In this document: positions 43,168 to 52,149 of the stretch, in pieces
How the letters are laid out: each line of letters begins with the position of its first letter
Position numbering within the stretch: position 1 is the stretch's first letter
NCBI GenBank assembly: GCA_003833075.1
Contig: RIAY01000001.1
Span: 62,001 to 126,000, forward strand
Reading direction: 5' to 3'
Length of the DNA: 64,000 bases
Source: Muribaculaceae bacterium Isolate-036 (Harlan)
GTDB lineage: Bacteria; Bacteroidota; Bacteroidia; Bacteroidales; Muribaculaceae
Notes under the pieces: generated by a model
The model's database searches: none
What the model was told of the DNA's origin: nothing
The model's input: only the letters and a program-made list of their open reading frames with translations
Position numbers and translations under genes: made by a program

Positions 43168-44193
43168 ATGGAAGAGACAAAGACCACGGGCTATACGCCC
43201 GCCGATTATAAGAACAGCCAGAACGCCCGCTGGTGTCCCGGCTGCGGAGACCATGCCATTCTCAATGTGCTTCACAAAGCGATGGCGGTGATAGGAGTCG
43301 CTCCCAAAGACACAGCCGTAATATCAGGTATCGGCTGCTCCTCGCGTCTTCCCTATTATATGAACACATACGGCATGCATACCATCCATGGTCGTGCGGC
43401 TGCAATCGCAACCGGTGTCAAGACCGCCAACCCTGAGCTTACAGTATGGCAGATATCAGGCGACGGCGACGGACTCGCCATCGGCGGCAATCACTTCATT
43501 CATGCAGTGCGCCGCAATGTGGATATCAACATGCTTCTTTTCAACAACAAGATATACGGTCTTACCAAAGGACAGTATTCACCGACATCCGACCGCGGGG
43601 CTGTGACGAAATCGAGTCCTTACGGCACTGTCGAGGATCCCTTCATTCCCGCAGAATTGTGTTTCGGCGCGAGGGGTAACTTCTTTGCCCGCGGCATAGA
43701 CATCACACTCGACATCACACGCGACTGCATGGTTGCCGCGGCACGTCACAAGGGTGCGGCTGTCGTTGAGGTTCTTCAGAACTGCGTGATATTCAACAAC
43801 GGCGTGCATTCATATTTTACGGACAAAGATCAGCGAGCCGACCATACTATTCTTCTACGTCACGGCGAGAAGATGCTTTTCGGAAAGAATATGGACAAAG
43901 GTCTGGTCCAGGACGGTTTCGGACTGAAGGCGGTGACAGTGGGTGAAGACGGCTATACAATCGAGGATGTGCTGGTGCATGACGCTCATTGCGAGCAGAA
44001 CTTCCTGCAGCAGCAACTCGCTATGATGGACGGACACGAGCTCCCTGTGGCACTGGGTGTCATCCGCGACTATCAGGCGCCTTCGTATGAGACGGAGGTC
44101 GAGCGTCAGGTCGCAGAGGTCAGTGAGAAGAAAGGTTTCACCTCTCTGCGCGACATGATACTAAAGACCTGCGAAAGCTGGACAATAGAATAA
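43168..44193 (+). CDS. korB: 2-oxoacid:ferredoxin oxidoreductase beta subunit (KorB-type)
   Basis: Partner of the KorA-type subunit; it binds thiamine diphosphate and, in this family, helps form the active enzyme in the cytoplasm. Of 341 residues, the first Cys motif WCPGCGDHAILNVLHKA lies near residue 20 and the diphosphate-Mg motif GDGDGLAIGGNHFIHAVRRN near 100, followed by NNKIYGLTKGQYSPTS. The length and order with KorA are standard. A separate 4Fe-4S subunit is not encoded next to it in the window. A strong hairpin follows. Confidence 0.93.
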   Translation: MEETKTTGYTPADYKNSQNARWCPGCGDHAILNVLHKAMAVIGVAPKDTAVISGIGCSSRLPYYMNTYGMHTIHGRAAAIATGVKTANPELTVWQISGDGDGLAIGGNHFIHAVRRNVDINMLLFNNKIYGLTKGQYSPTSDRGAVTKSSPYGTVEDPFIPAELCFGARGNFFARGIDITLDITRDCMVAAARHKGAAVVEVLQNCVIFNNGVHSYFTDKDQRADHTILLRHGEKMLFGKNMDKGLVQDGFGLKAVTVGEDGYTIEDVLVHDAHCEQNFLQQQLAMMDGHELPVALGVIRDYQAPSYETEVERQVAEVSEKKGFTSLRDMILKTCESWTIE

Positions 44194-44235
44194 TACAGAG
44201 TGAATATTCCGGTTCCTGTAAACCGGAGCAATGAT

Positions 44236-44281
44236 AAATTTGCTTTTGTGTATAAAATCATGCACAAAAGCAAATTTTTTG
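44236..44281 (+). terminator. Terminator after korB
   Basis: AAATTTGCTTTTGTG pairs perfectly with CACAAAAGCAAATTT (15 bp, 12-base loop), followed by TTTTG. A smaller hairpin (CCGGTT/AACCGG) precedes it at 44209-44226. Confidence 0.8.
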
Positions 44282-44389
44282 TGCACATTTTAATGAAAAA
44301 TTTCCATAATTGAAATATTTTGATTTACTTTGCACTCTGAAATAAAGAAAAATAAGAAAAATTATTAACATCTAAAAAATCTTATTGAT

Positions 44390-44626
44390 ATGTCAGACAT
44401 TGAAAAAAGAGTAAAAGAGATCATTGTAGACAAACTCACAGTAGATGAGAACGAAGTAACTCCTACCGCTGAATTCAGCAAAGATCTCGGCGCAGACTCA
44501 CTCGACACCGTAGAGCTCATCATGGAGTTCGAGAAAGAATTTGACATTACTATTCCCGACGCAGAGGCAGAGAAGATCTCGACTGTTGGCGACGCCATCA
44601 GCTATATCGAGGAACACAGCAAATAA
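44390..44626 (+). CDS. acpP: Acyl carrier protein
   Basis: Carries growing fatty-acid chains on a 4'-phosphopantetheine arm. The 78-residue acidic protein has the attachment serine in [19 protein letters not shown] (Ser of DSL, residue 36). The next gene, fabF, follows after 9 bp, the standard fatty-acid synthesis pair. A T-rich stretch with TTTACTTTGC about 60 bp upstream is a possible promoter but does not match the -7 consensus exactly. Confidence 0.97.
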   Translation: MSDIEKRVKEIIVDKLTVDENEVTPTAEFSKDLGADSLDTVELIMEFEKEFDITIPDAEAEKISTVGDAISYIEEHSK

Positions 44627-44635
44627 TCAAGTTTC

Positions 44636-45901
44636 ATGGAATTAAAGAGAGTTGTAATAACGGGACTCGGGGCTTTGACTCCGATCGGCAACGATGTGGC
44701 GACGACCTGGGAGAATGCCAAGGCCGGCAAGAGCGGTGCCTCCCCGATTACACACTTCGACGCAGCCAAATTCAAGACACAGTTCGCATGCGAGGTCAAG
44801 GATTTTGATCCTTCCGCGCATTTCGACCGCAAGAAAGCCCGTCAGCTTGACCTTTACGCCATGTATGCGCTTAAGGCTGCCGACGAGGCAATAGAAGATG
44901 CAGGTCTTGAAGGCGAAGGAGTCGACAAGAATCGTGTCGGCGTTATTTTCGCGGCAGGTATCGGCGGACTTCACACATTCGAGGAGGAAGCCGGATATTT
45001 CGCACTTCACGGCTCGGAGCAGGGACCCAAATACAATCCCTTCTTCATCCCCAAGATGATTGCCGACATCGCAGCCGGCCACATCTCTATCGAGCATGAG
45101 TTCAGAGGTCCGAATTTCGCGACAGTATCGGCTTGCGCTTCTTCCAACCATGCCCTTATCGACGCATACAACTATATCCGTCTGGGCATGGCGGACGCTA
45201 TTGTGGCAGGCGGCGCCGAAGCAGCGGTTTTCCCCGCAGGAGTAGGTGGCTTCAATTCCATGAAGGCACTCTCTACCCGTAATGAAGAATGTGAAAAGGC
45301 ATCCCGTCCGTTCAGCGGTTCCCGCGACGGTTTTGTAATTGGCGAAGGTGCTGCCGCTCTTGTTCTTGAAGAGCTTGAGCACGCCAAAGCACGCGGCGCG
45401 CATATTTACGCGGAGGTTGCCGGAGGAGGTATGAGTGCCGACGCATATCATATCACCGCCACTCATCCCGATGGACTCGGTGCCGTAATCGGCATGGAGA
45501 ACGCACTTAAGGATGCCGGCATGAAGCCGGAGGATATCGATTACATCAACATGCACGGCACATCGACTCCCGTCGGAGACATCGGTGAGGTCAAGGCTAT
45601 CCAGAAAGTTTTCGGAGAGCATGCATACAAGATGAATCTCAGCTCCACCAAGTCGATGACCGGTCACCTTCTCGGTGCAGCCGGCGCGCTTGAGGCTGTT
45701 CTCAGTGTCAAGTCTCTCAACGACAATATTGTTCCTCCCACGATCAATCATGAGGAGGGTGATAATGACCCTGAAATCGATTATAACCTCAACTTCACAT
45801 TCAACGAGGCTCAGCCCCGTGAAATCAACGCCGTTCTCTCGAACACGTTCGGTTTCGGAGGTCATAACGCTTCAGTGATCCTCAAGAAATATAAAGGCTA
45901 A
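44636..45901 (+). CDS. fabF: 3-oxoacyl-[acyl-carrier-protein] synthase II
   Basis: Condenses malonyl-ACP with acyl-ACP in fatty-acid elongation. The Cys-His-His triad of KAS II is visible: TVSACASSNHALIDAYNYI (Cys near 166), MHGTSTPVGD (His near 305) and STKSMTGHLLGAAGALEAV (His near 342, with the preceding Lys). The length of 421 residues is usual. Tightly coupled to acpP. A classic terminator follows, so the unit is acpP-fabF; the rnc gene that often follows in Bacteroidales is absent here. Confidence 0.97.
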   Translation: MELKRVVITGLGALTPIGNDVATTWENAKAGKSGASPITHFDAAKFKTQFACEVKDFDPSAHFDRKKARQLDLYAMYALKAADEAIEDAGLEGEGVDKNRVGVIFAAGIGGLHTFEEEAGYFALHGSEQGPKYNPFFIPKMIADIAAGHISIEHEFRGPNFATVSACASSNHALIDAYNYIRLGMADAIVAGGAEAAVFPAGVGGFNSMKALSTRNEECEKASRPFSGSRDGFVIGEGAAALVLEELEHAKARGAHIYAEVAGGGMSADAYHITATHPDGLGAVIGMENALKDAGMKPEDIDYINMHGTSTPVGDIGEVKAIQKVFGEHAYKMNLSSTKSMTGHLLGAAGALEAVLSVKSLNDNIVPPTINHEEGDNDPEIDYNLNFTFNEAQPREINAVLSNTFGFGGHNASVILKKYKG

Positions 45902-45922
45902 GAGTCTTTATCATATCAACAG

Positions 45923-45958
45923 AAGGGAGATTCCACATTTGCGGAATCTCCCTTTTTT
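45923..45958 (+). terminator. Rho-independent terminator of acpP-fabF
   Basis: AAGGGAGATTCC pairs perfectly with GGAATCTCCCTT around an 8-base loop, followed by a T run of seven in all. Confidence 0.9.
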
Positions 45959-46050
45959 TGATGTAGCCGCGTAAGTCCGGTTTCGTGATTTTATTGCATG
46001 AACAGGGATATATTTGGAAGCCGGGAAGTGTGAATGTCAGTTTTTTTTAT

Positions 46051-46059
46051 TAAATTTGT
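46051..46059 (+). promoter_or_regulatory. -7 promoter element before gyrB
   Basis: TAAATTTGT fits TAnnTTTG. It abuts an ATG at 46060, so transcription would start at or after that codon. This supports the downstream ATG at 46096 as the true gyrB start. Confidence 0.65.
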
Positions 46060-46095
46060 ATGTTAAAACCAAGACTGACAAAGATACTGCACAAT

Positions 46096-48054
46096 ATGGC
46101 AACAGAAGAAGAAGAGAAAAGATATCAAGCGGATAATATCCAGGTGCTTGAGGGACTTGAGGCGGTGCGCAAACGTCCGTCGATGTATATCGGCGACACA
46201 GGCGTGCGCGGCTTGCATCATCTGGTTTACGAGGTGGTCGACAACTCTATCGACGAGGCTCTCGCCGGTTTTGCCAGCCATATAGAAGTGAGCATTCTTG
46301 AGGACAATTCCATCAAGGTCGTTGACAATGGCCGAGGCATACCGGTAGACATGCATGAAAAGATGCACAAGCCTGCTCTTGAGGTCGTTCTGACAGTGCT
46401 TCACGCCGGTGGTAAGTTCGACAAAGGTTCGTATAAGGTGTCCGGCGGTCTGCACGGTGTCGGCGTAAGCTGCGTGAACGCGTTGTCCGACTATCTGCGA
46501 GCCGAGATTCACCGCGACGGCAAGGTGCATATGCAGGAATATGCTTATGGAAAGCCCACGTGCGACCTCACAGTCGTTTCCGAGACGGACCATACGGGAA
46601 CCACAATCCTTTTCCATCCTGACGCCACAATCTTCAGCGAGACGGTATATGACTACGAGACACTCGCCAACCGTCTGCGCGACCTCGCATTTCTTAACGC
46701 GGGAATAACACTGACACTCACCGACGAGCGCGTACGTGACGAAGAAGGAAACCCGAGACGTGATGTTTTCCACAGTGCCGAAGGTCTCAAAGAATTCGTG
46801 AAATATATCGATGAGGGGAAAGAACCTCTGATTGAAGACATCATACACCTCAACACGGAGCGTGGCGGTGTCCCGATCGAGGTGGCAATGACCTATAACA
46901 CCGACTTCAACGAGAATATTTATTCTTACGTCAACAATATCAATACCATAGAGGGCGGTACGCATCTTACCGGTTTCCGCCGCGGTCTCACGTCTACACT
47001 CAAGAAATATGCAGATGACAACCATCTTCTGGAAAAGCTGAAGATAGAGCTTTCAAAAGAAGACTTCCGTGACGGACTGACAGCTGTGATTTCCGTAAAG
47101 GTCGCTGAACCGCAGTTCGAAGGTCAGACAAAGACCAAGCTTGGCAACAATGAGGTCGGAGGAGTCGTTCAGAGTGCGGTGAGCGAGGCTTTGCGTTATT
47201 ATCTTGAGGAGCACCCTGCGCAGGCAAAGGCGATAGTCAACAAGGTTGTGCTTGCGGCGCAGGCACGTCATGCCGCCTACAGTGCCAGAATGCGCGTGCA
47301 GAGCAAGAGCCCGTTGTCGGGCGCGGGTCTTCCCGGCAAGCTTGCTCCCTGCAAGAGCCGTGATGCCGTGGAATGCGAGCTTTTCCTTGTCGAGGGAGAT
47401 TCGGCGGGAGGTTCCGCAAAGCAGGGCCGTAACCCGAGATATCAGGCAATTCTTCCTCTTCGCGGAAAGATCCTGAATGTTGAGAAAGCGATGGAGCATA
47501 AAGTGCTCAATTCCGATGAAATCGTCAATATATACAAGGCACTCGGCGTGACCATCGGCACGGAAGAGGATTCAAAAGCCCCCAACATGTCGAAACTCCG
47601 CTATCACAAGATTGTGATCATGACCGATGCTGATGTCGACGGTGCCCACATTGCAACACTGCTCATGACATTCTTCTACCGCCGTATGCGTCCGATCATA
47701 GACAACGGCTATCTTTATATCGCGACTCCGCCGCTTTACAAATGCTCCCTCAAAGGGAAGAAGAATGTAGAGGAATATTGCTGGACAGACCAGCAGGTAC
47801 AACGCTTTGTCGATGACAAATGCAACGGAGAGCGCAACAGGCTTGTTCTGCAGCGATACAAAGGTCTTGGTGAGATGAATCCCGAGCAGCTCTGGGAAAC
47901 CACCATGGATCCGGAAAACCGTATGCTCAAGCAGGTGACGCTGACTAACGCCGCCGAAGCCGACCGCACATTCTCCGTGCTGATGGGCGAGGAGGTTGCA
48001 CCGCGCCGCGATTTCATAGAGGCTCACGCTTCTTATGCGAATATAGACGCTTAA
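46096..48054 (+). CDS. gyrB: DNA gyrase subunit B
   Basis: ATPase subunit of gyrase, which introduces negative supercoils. Starting at 46096 gives 652 residues (MATEEEEKRYQADNIQVLEG); the frame extends to an ATG at 46060, but that sits directly after the -7 box. The GHKL ATP site is seen in YEVVDNSIDEALAGF and VVDNGRGIPVD, with GGLHGVGVSCVNALS after it. The Toprim motif ELFLVEGDSAGGSAKQGRNP and TDADVDGAHIATLLM follow, and YANIDA closes the protein. The length and motifs suit GyrB rather than ParE. It converges with the glycosyltransferase gene, 16 bp away. Confidence 0.96.
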   Translation: MATEEEEKRYQADNIQVLEGLEAVRKRPSMYIGDTGVRGLHHLVYEVVDNSIDEALAGFASHIEVSILEDNSIKVVDNGRGIPVDMHEKMHKPALEVVLTVLHAGGKFDKGSYKVSGGLHGVGVSCVNALSDYLRAEIHRDGKVHMQEYAYGKPTCDLTVVSETDHTGTTILFHPDATIFSETVYDYETLANRLRDLAFLNAGITLTLTDERVRDEEGNPRRDVFHSAEGLKEFVKYIDEGKEPLIEDIIHLNTERGGVPIEVAMTYNTDFNENIYSYVNNINTIEGGTHLTGFRRGLTSTLKKYADDNHLLEKLKIELSKEDFRDGLTAVISVKVAEPQFEGQTKTKLGNNEVGGVVQSAVSEALRYYLEEHPAQAKAIVNKVVLAAQARHAAYSARMRVQSKSPLSGAGLPGKLAPCKSRDAVECELFLVEGDSAGGSAKQGRNPRYQAILPLRGKILNVEKAMEHKVLNSDEIVNIYKALGVTIGTEEDSKAPNMSKLRYHKIVIMTDADVDGAHIATLLMTFFYRRMRPIIDNGYLYIATPPLYKCSLKGKKNVEEYCWTDQQVQRFVDDKCNGERNRLVLQRYKGLGEMNPEQLWETTMDPENRMLKQVTLTNAAEADRTFSVLMGEEVAPRRDFIEAHASYANIDA

Positions 48055-48070
48055 CAACCGCTACGGCTGA

Positions 48071-49336
48071 TTACTGATTCAGGAGCTTCCTGAAGAGCCG
48101 GATATATTTTTCAGCCACAGTATTTTCGGCGAATTTCTCGATAACGGACTGCTGCATAGTCTGTATGACGCTGTTACGATTGTTAATTCCCCATAGAATG
48201 CCTTCCGCGATGCGGAGGGCATTCTCTTTTCTGTTGTCGCTCCAGGGTGCGAGATAACCGGTAGACAGATGGTCGATTATATCCGGTTGTCCTCCATGGT
48301 CGAGAGCTACCGGCACGCATCCCCATGCCTGCCCCTCGATGAGGGTTCCCGGCAGTGTCTCCCATTCGGAAGTAGAGACAACTACGCTTCCCGATTCATA
48401 TATATCGCGGATTTCTTCAGGAGAGATTCTGCCCAGATGTGTGTGGCGTATTGCCACCCCCTTCAGCGCATCCGGATCCTTAAGTGAGCCGAAAGTCACA
48501 AGTTCCAGCCTTTTTGCCTCTTGCGGATATTTATCCGCAAGAATCTTCGTTGCCTCGACAAGAGTGTGATGATCCTTGACCGGGTCGTCAATGCGGGCTG
48601 CACCGAATATGATTCTTGCCGAATCCCGGTTGCCTGAAACGGCAGTCTTGGTTGGCAAAGAAATTGTTGTAGTGTCGAATGCGTTGGGAATCACGGATAT
48701 GTCGGAGTCATGCATCAGCGATGATTTCCGTGCCGTATCGGCAAGCCATGTGCTTACGGCAACAAAATTGATATTAACGCTATCGTAGAGATTCCTTTTG
48801 TGTTGCCACACCTTGTGTGAGAGATCGTTTTTCGAGGCTTTATGCTCCAGTAAAGGGCAGTCGCCGCATTCCCCGCGGGGCCCCAGGAATTTTTGGCAAT
48901 ATCCGGCATGATGACAGATGCCGGTCATGTTCCACATGTCGTGCATTGTCCACACAAGCGGTTTCCCGAGAGCAGCGAGTTTTCTGATGCCCTTTAATGA
49001 AACGACTCCCTGATTCACCCAGTTAAGGCATATCACATCCGCTTCCCTGACAAAGGGTATCCTGTGAAGCGGCAGTCCGTCGGATGCCGTGTCAATACGG
49101 AAAAGAGTCTTGCGGTTGAACCCATTGCCCGCAAATATTCTTAGTCGTTCGGCAAGAAACGGAACAAGTGATTTATTCTGAGAGGCAGCTTCTATGACAT
49201 GCGGAGAGCCGCTCTTCTTTTCAGTCACAATCATGCGCGCATCCATGCCGTTGGCACGCAATGCGTTCATCAGCCGGAAAGTCACTACCGCCGCCCCTCC
49301 GGTAGAGTCGGATTTGCATATGAGTGCTATCTTCAT
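48071..49336 (-). CDS. Glycosyltransferase, GT4 family
   Basis: A 421-residue cytoplasmic or membrane-associated glycosyltransferase with the GT-B fold. The N-terminal half opens MKIALICKSDSTGGAAVVTF and includes VWTMHDMWNMTGICHHAGYC, then a Cys-rich stretch (CQKFLGPRGECGDCPL). The C-terminal nucleotide-sugar side has IIFGAARIDDPVKDHHTLV, SEWETLPGTLIEGQAWGCVPV (the acidic EGQA region of GT4) and GGQPDIIDHLSTGYL. The donor and acceptor cannot be told. Its ATG overlaps the folA stop in an ATGA arrangement, so it is translated from the folA message. Surface polysaccharide synthesis is the likely use. Confidence 0.87.
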   Translation of the reverse strand: MKIALICKSDSTGGAAVVTFRLMNALRANGMDARMIVTEKKSGSPHVIEAASQNKSLVPFLAERLRIFAGNGFNRKTLFRIDTASDGLPLHRIPFVREADVICLNWVNQGVVSLKGIRKLAALGKPLVWTMHDMWNMTGICHHAGYCQKFLGPRGECGDCPLLEHKASKNDLSHKVWQHKRNLYDSVNINFVAVSTWLADTARKSSLMHDSDISVIPNAFDTTTISLPTKTAVSGNRDSARIIFGAARIDDPVKDHHTLVEATKILADKYPQEAKRLELVTFGSLKDPDALKGVAIRHTHLGRISPEEIRDIYESGSVVVSTSEWETLPGTLIEGQAWGCVPVALDHGGQPDIIDHLSTGYLAPWSDNRKENALRIAEGILWGINNRNSVIQTMQQSVIEKFAENTVAEKYIRLFRKLLNQ

Positions 49337-49926
49337 TTTCTGGAGAATGATACGAATCTATATTTAAGTCCCTTGACAGAAGTCATCCATTCGGAACATT
49401 CCGATATCTTCCATTCTTCCTGCGACAATTCGGGGAAGAACGTGTCTGCATCCGGAACAGTTGTGTCAACCTGAGTGACGATGATATCCGTGCAATAGGG
49501 GAGAGCCGTTTTGTATATGCTCGCGCCGCCAATGATTACCGGAGTCTCGGATGCCGGACATGCGGCTATCGCCATCTCCACGGAGCCGAACACCTCGGCA
49601 CCCTCAGCCACATACCCGCTGTTTGCTGAAACGACCATATTTCTTCTTCCCGGCAATGGACGCCTCGGAAGGGACTCCCACGTTTTGCGACCCATTACAA
49701 TCGGATTGCCAAGAGTCGTTGCCTTGAAATGGGCGAGATCTTCGGGAAGATGCCAGGGGAGGGTTCCTTGGCGCCCTATCGCACGGTCATTTGCCATCGC
49801 CACTATGGCTTTCAATCTGCGGAGACGTCTGCTTTCCGAATTGAAAGTTGAAAAAGGTATCGCCCCCTCTATATTCTTTTCCGAAATCATGTCGGGATCG
49901 GAAGGGTAAAGGCTGATTATTTCCAT
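49333..49926 (-). CDS. folA: Dihydrofolate reductase
   Basis: Reduces dihydrofolate to tetrahydrofolate with NADPH. The DHFR core starts at about residue 38 (RLKAIVAMANDRAIGRQGTLPWHLPEDLAHFK), with PIVMGRKTWESLPRRPLPGRRN and VIIGGASIYKTAL after it; the active-site acid is in the PEDLAHFK segment. The start at 49926 (ATG) is preferred to a TTG at 49935, but either way there is an N-terminal extension of about 35 residues without a counterpart in usual 160-residue DHFRs. An in-frame ATG at residue 13 may be the real start. It overlaps the glycosyltransferase gene by four bases. The thyA gene that often accompanies folA is not present. Confidence 0.93.
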   Translation of the reverse strand: MEIISLYPSDPDMISEKNIEGAIPFSTFNSESRRLRRLKAIVAMANDRAIGRQGTLPWHLPEDLAHFKATTLGNPIVMGRKTWESLPRRPLPGRRNMVVSANSGYVAEGAEVFGSVEMAIAACPASETPVIIGGASIYKTALPYCTDIIVTQVDTTVPDADTFFPELSQEEWKISECSEWMTSVKGLKYRFVSFSRK

Positions 49927-49987
49927 AACAGTCAAAAAAAACGATTAATTCGATAGTAAAATTAATAAAATTATCGAAATATTTCCT

Positions 49988-49996
49988 TAATTTTGC
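49988..49996 (+). promoter_or_regulatory. -7 promoter element before the Na/Pi cotransporter gene
   Basis: TAATTTTGC matches the Bacteroidetes -7 consensus. It leaves a leader of about 125 bases before the start codon. Just upstream is a short inverted repeat TTCGATA/TATCGAA. Confidence 0.7.
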
Positions 49997-50126
49997 AAAA
50001 ATCCAAGTCGAGGATTCATATAAACATACACATGTCTCTGAATGTTAATAGTAATGGGTATGGGATGGCCTGATTTGAGATTATGTAAATGTATAAACAA
50101 GAACAATTCACAACCGCAAAATTTAG

Positions 50127-51914
50127 ATGAGTTATACTGTTGTTGATTTTATCAGCCTTCTCGGATCAGTCTGTCTCTTCCTGTATGGAATGAAGGTGAT
50201 GAGCGAAGGGCTTCAGAAAGTTGCCGGTGACAGGCTTCGCAACATTCTCGGCGCGATGACGCGCAACCGCATCACCGGAGTGTTGACGGGTATCACCATT
50301 ACTGCACTTATTCAGAGTTCAAGCGCATCCACGGTGATGGTTGTGAGCTTTGTGAATGCCGGTCTGATGAGCCTTGAGCAATCAATGGCGGTGATTTTCG
50401 GTGCCAATGTCGGCACCACGGCAACAACCTGGATTATTTCCGCATTCTCTTTCGAAGTCAGTATCTCGGACTACAGCATCCTGCTTCTTGCCATAGGCGT
50501 TCCCATGCTCTTCATGAAGAAGAGCGGCTACAAGAGCTTCGGCGAGTTTCTGATAGGGTTCTGTTTCCTTTTCATGGGTCTTGACCTTATAAGCAAATAT
50601 GTTCCGAATCTTCAGGAGAATCCGGAGATGCTCGCGTTTCTCGCCAACTATACCAACCTCGGAGTCGGCTCGGTGCTTATATTTTTCACGATAGGCATTA
50701 TCGTGACCATGGTAGCGCAGAGTTCCGCAGCCACATTCGCCATAACGCTTATCATGTGTTCGCAGGGATGGATTTCTTTCGCTCTCGGATGCGCGATAAT
50801 TCTCGGAGGCAACATCGGAACCACCATCACACCTGTGCTTGCGTCGCTTAGCGGTAATCTTGCAGCCAAAAGAACTGCGATGGGGCATGTACTTTTCAAT
50901 GTGCTCGGCTCTCTGATAGTGTTGTGCCTTTTCCATCCTTTCTGCGAGCTTGTAGCCGATATAACGCAGGCATGCGACGGTATCAATCCTCTTCAGATCA
51001 GTCAGGCTCAGGAAGCAGGGATGCGCGATACCACCCTGTTTACAGAGAAAGGGGGCATGACGGCGCGCGCCCAGAGTTGCATCGCGTTCGGTCTTGCGAT
51101 GTTCCCGACGGTGTTCAATGCCTGCAACCTGCTTGTGATGATATGGTTCACTAAGTTATATGTCAAGATTGTATGCTGGATCATGCCTACCCGTCATAAA
51201 GACGAGGAGGAGGAATTTACCCTCAAATATATCGGCCGTGGTATTCTTTCGGCTTCCGAGCTTAACATAACACAGGCGCAGAAAGAAATTGTGCTTTACG
51301 GGAAAAGAGTTGACAGAATGCTTGGAATGGCGCGTCAGCTTATACATACCGATCCCAAGGATGACAAATATACGGAAATCTACAGTCGTCTTGAGAAATA
51401 TGAAGAGATTTCAGACCGTATGGAGATAGAGATCGGAAGCTATCTGAATAAAGTAGCCGAGGGGCGCCTTAGTCCCGAGGGTAAGATGAGAGTGGCAGGA
51501 ATGCTTCGTGTCATAAGTGAGATAGAATCAATAGCAGACGGATGTTTCAATGTAGCCAAGACCCTGCAGCGTAAAGTGCAGAATCATGTTGAGTTCGCCC
51601 AGCCTGTGATGCATGAGATAGACCAGATGTATGACATGGTTACCGATGCTATGAAAAATATGCTCGGACTGCTTGAGGATATGGAGACACCGGAAAGCTC
51701 CAAGGTTGTGGCAGCTTATAACAAAGAGCGTGAAATCAACAATCTCAGGAATAAACTCCGCGATGGCAATATCTTCAATATCAATAATAAAGAATATGGC
51801 TATCAGGAGGGTATATTCTTTATGGATCTCATTGGCGAGGCTGAGAAACTCGGAGACTACATGCTTAATGTGGTGGAAGGTGTGAAACATCAGTTCAAAC
51901 CGGTGCTGAACTGA
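50127..51914 (+). CDS. Na/phosphate cotransporter family protein (NptA/YjbB-like) with PhoU-like domain
   Basis: A 595-residue inner-membrane protein. The two inverted Na/Pi-cotransporter repeats carry the signature ALIQSSSASTVMVVSF (about residue 60) and MVAQSSAATFAITLIM (about 200), each in a re-entrant loop. About eight hydrophobic segments fill the first 350 residues. The cytoplasmic C-terminal part (about 380-590) is helical and PhoU-like (MLGMARQLIHTDP, RVISEIESIADGCFNVAKTL). It likely moves phosphate with sodium; direction (uptake or export) is not clear. Its own promoter is seen. It is followed by a 176-bp inverted repeat. Confidence 0.9.
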   Translation: MSYTVVDFISLLGSVCLFLYGMKVMSEGLQKVAGDRLRNILGAMTRNRITGVLTGITITALIQSSSASTVMVVSFVNAGLMSLEQSMAVIFGANVGTTATTWIISAFSFEVSISDYSILLLAIGVPMLFMKKSGYKSFGEFLIGFCFLFMGLDLISKYVPNLQENPEMLAFLANYTNLGVGSVLIFFTIGIIVTMVAQSSAATFAITLIMCSQGWISFALGCAIILGGNIGTTITPVLASLSGNLAAKRTAMGHVLFNVLGSLIVLCLFHPFCELVADITQACDGINPLQISQAQEAGMRDTTLFTEKGGMTARAQSCIAFGLAMFPTVFNACNLLVMIWFTKLYVKIVCWIMPTRHKDEEEEFTLKYIGRGILSASELNITQAQKEIVLYGKRVDRMLGMARQLIHTDPKDDKYTEIYSRLEKYEEISDRMEIEIGSYLNKVAEGRLSPEGKMRVAGMLRVISEIESIADGCFNVAKTLQRKVQNHVEFAQPVMHEIDQMYDMVTDAMKNMLGLLEDMETPESSKVVAAYNKEREINNLRNKLRDGNIFNINNKEYGYQEGIFFMDLIGEAEKLGDYMLNVVEGVKHQFKPVLN

Positions 51915-51950
51915 CATGTTGATAATTCAATAGGCAAGAATCAATTACTT

Positions 51951-52126
51951 AAGTAAGTGTTGGAAATTAGCTTATATTAAATTTTAGGAGATTTTGAGAT
52001 GATTTCATGATTCCGAAGAAGGAGCATAGCGGGCGACTGATGAGAAATCATGAAAGCATCCAAAAGATTCAAAATTTAAATAAGCACAGCATTTACTTAT
52101 TATAAACTAATTTTCAATACTTACTT
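51951..52126. repeat. 176-bp imperfect inverted repeat, MITE-like or large hairpin
   Basis: Outer arms AAGTAAGTGTTGGAAATTAG (51951-51970) and CTAATTTTCAATACTTACTT (52107-52126) pair with only two G-U positions. Inner arms at 51971-52012 and 52046-52084 are also mostly complementary, with small bulges. A 22-base insert lies on the right side, and the loop is near GGAGCATAGCGGGCGACTG. It fills the gap between the Na/Pi cotransporter and guanylyltransferase genes and has no coding potential. Its A+T content is higher than its surroundings. Confidence 0.7.
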
Positions 52127-52149
52127 ATAAAATATAAACAACAGTAAAG

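Noticed and set aside
44642-45865. A 407-codon open frame on the minus strand
   Set aside because: It is the antisense shadow of fabF, which has all catalytic residues on the plus strand.
46096-48054. parE (topoisomerase IV) instead of gyrB
   Set aside because: The length, motifs and the YANIDA end favour GyrB; a search against both families would settle it.
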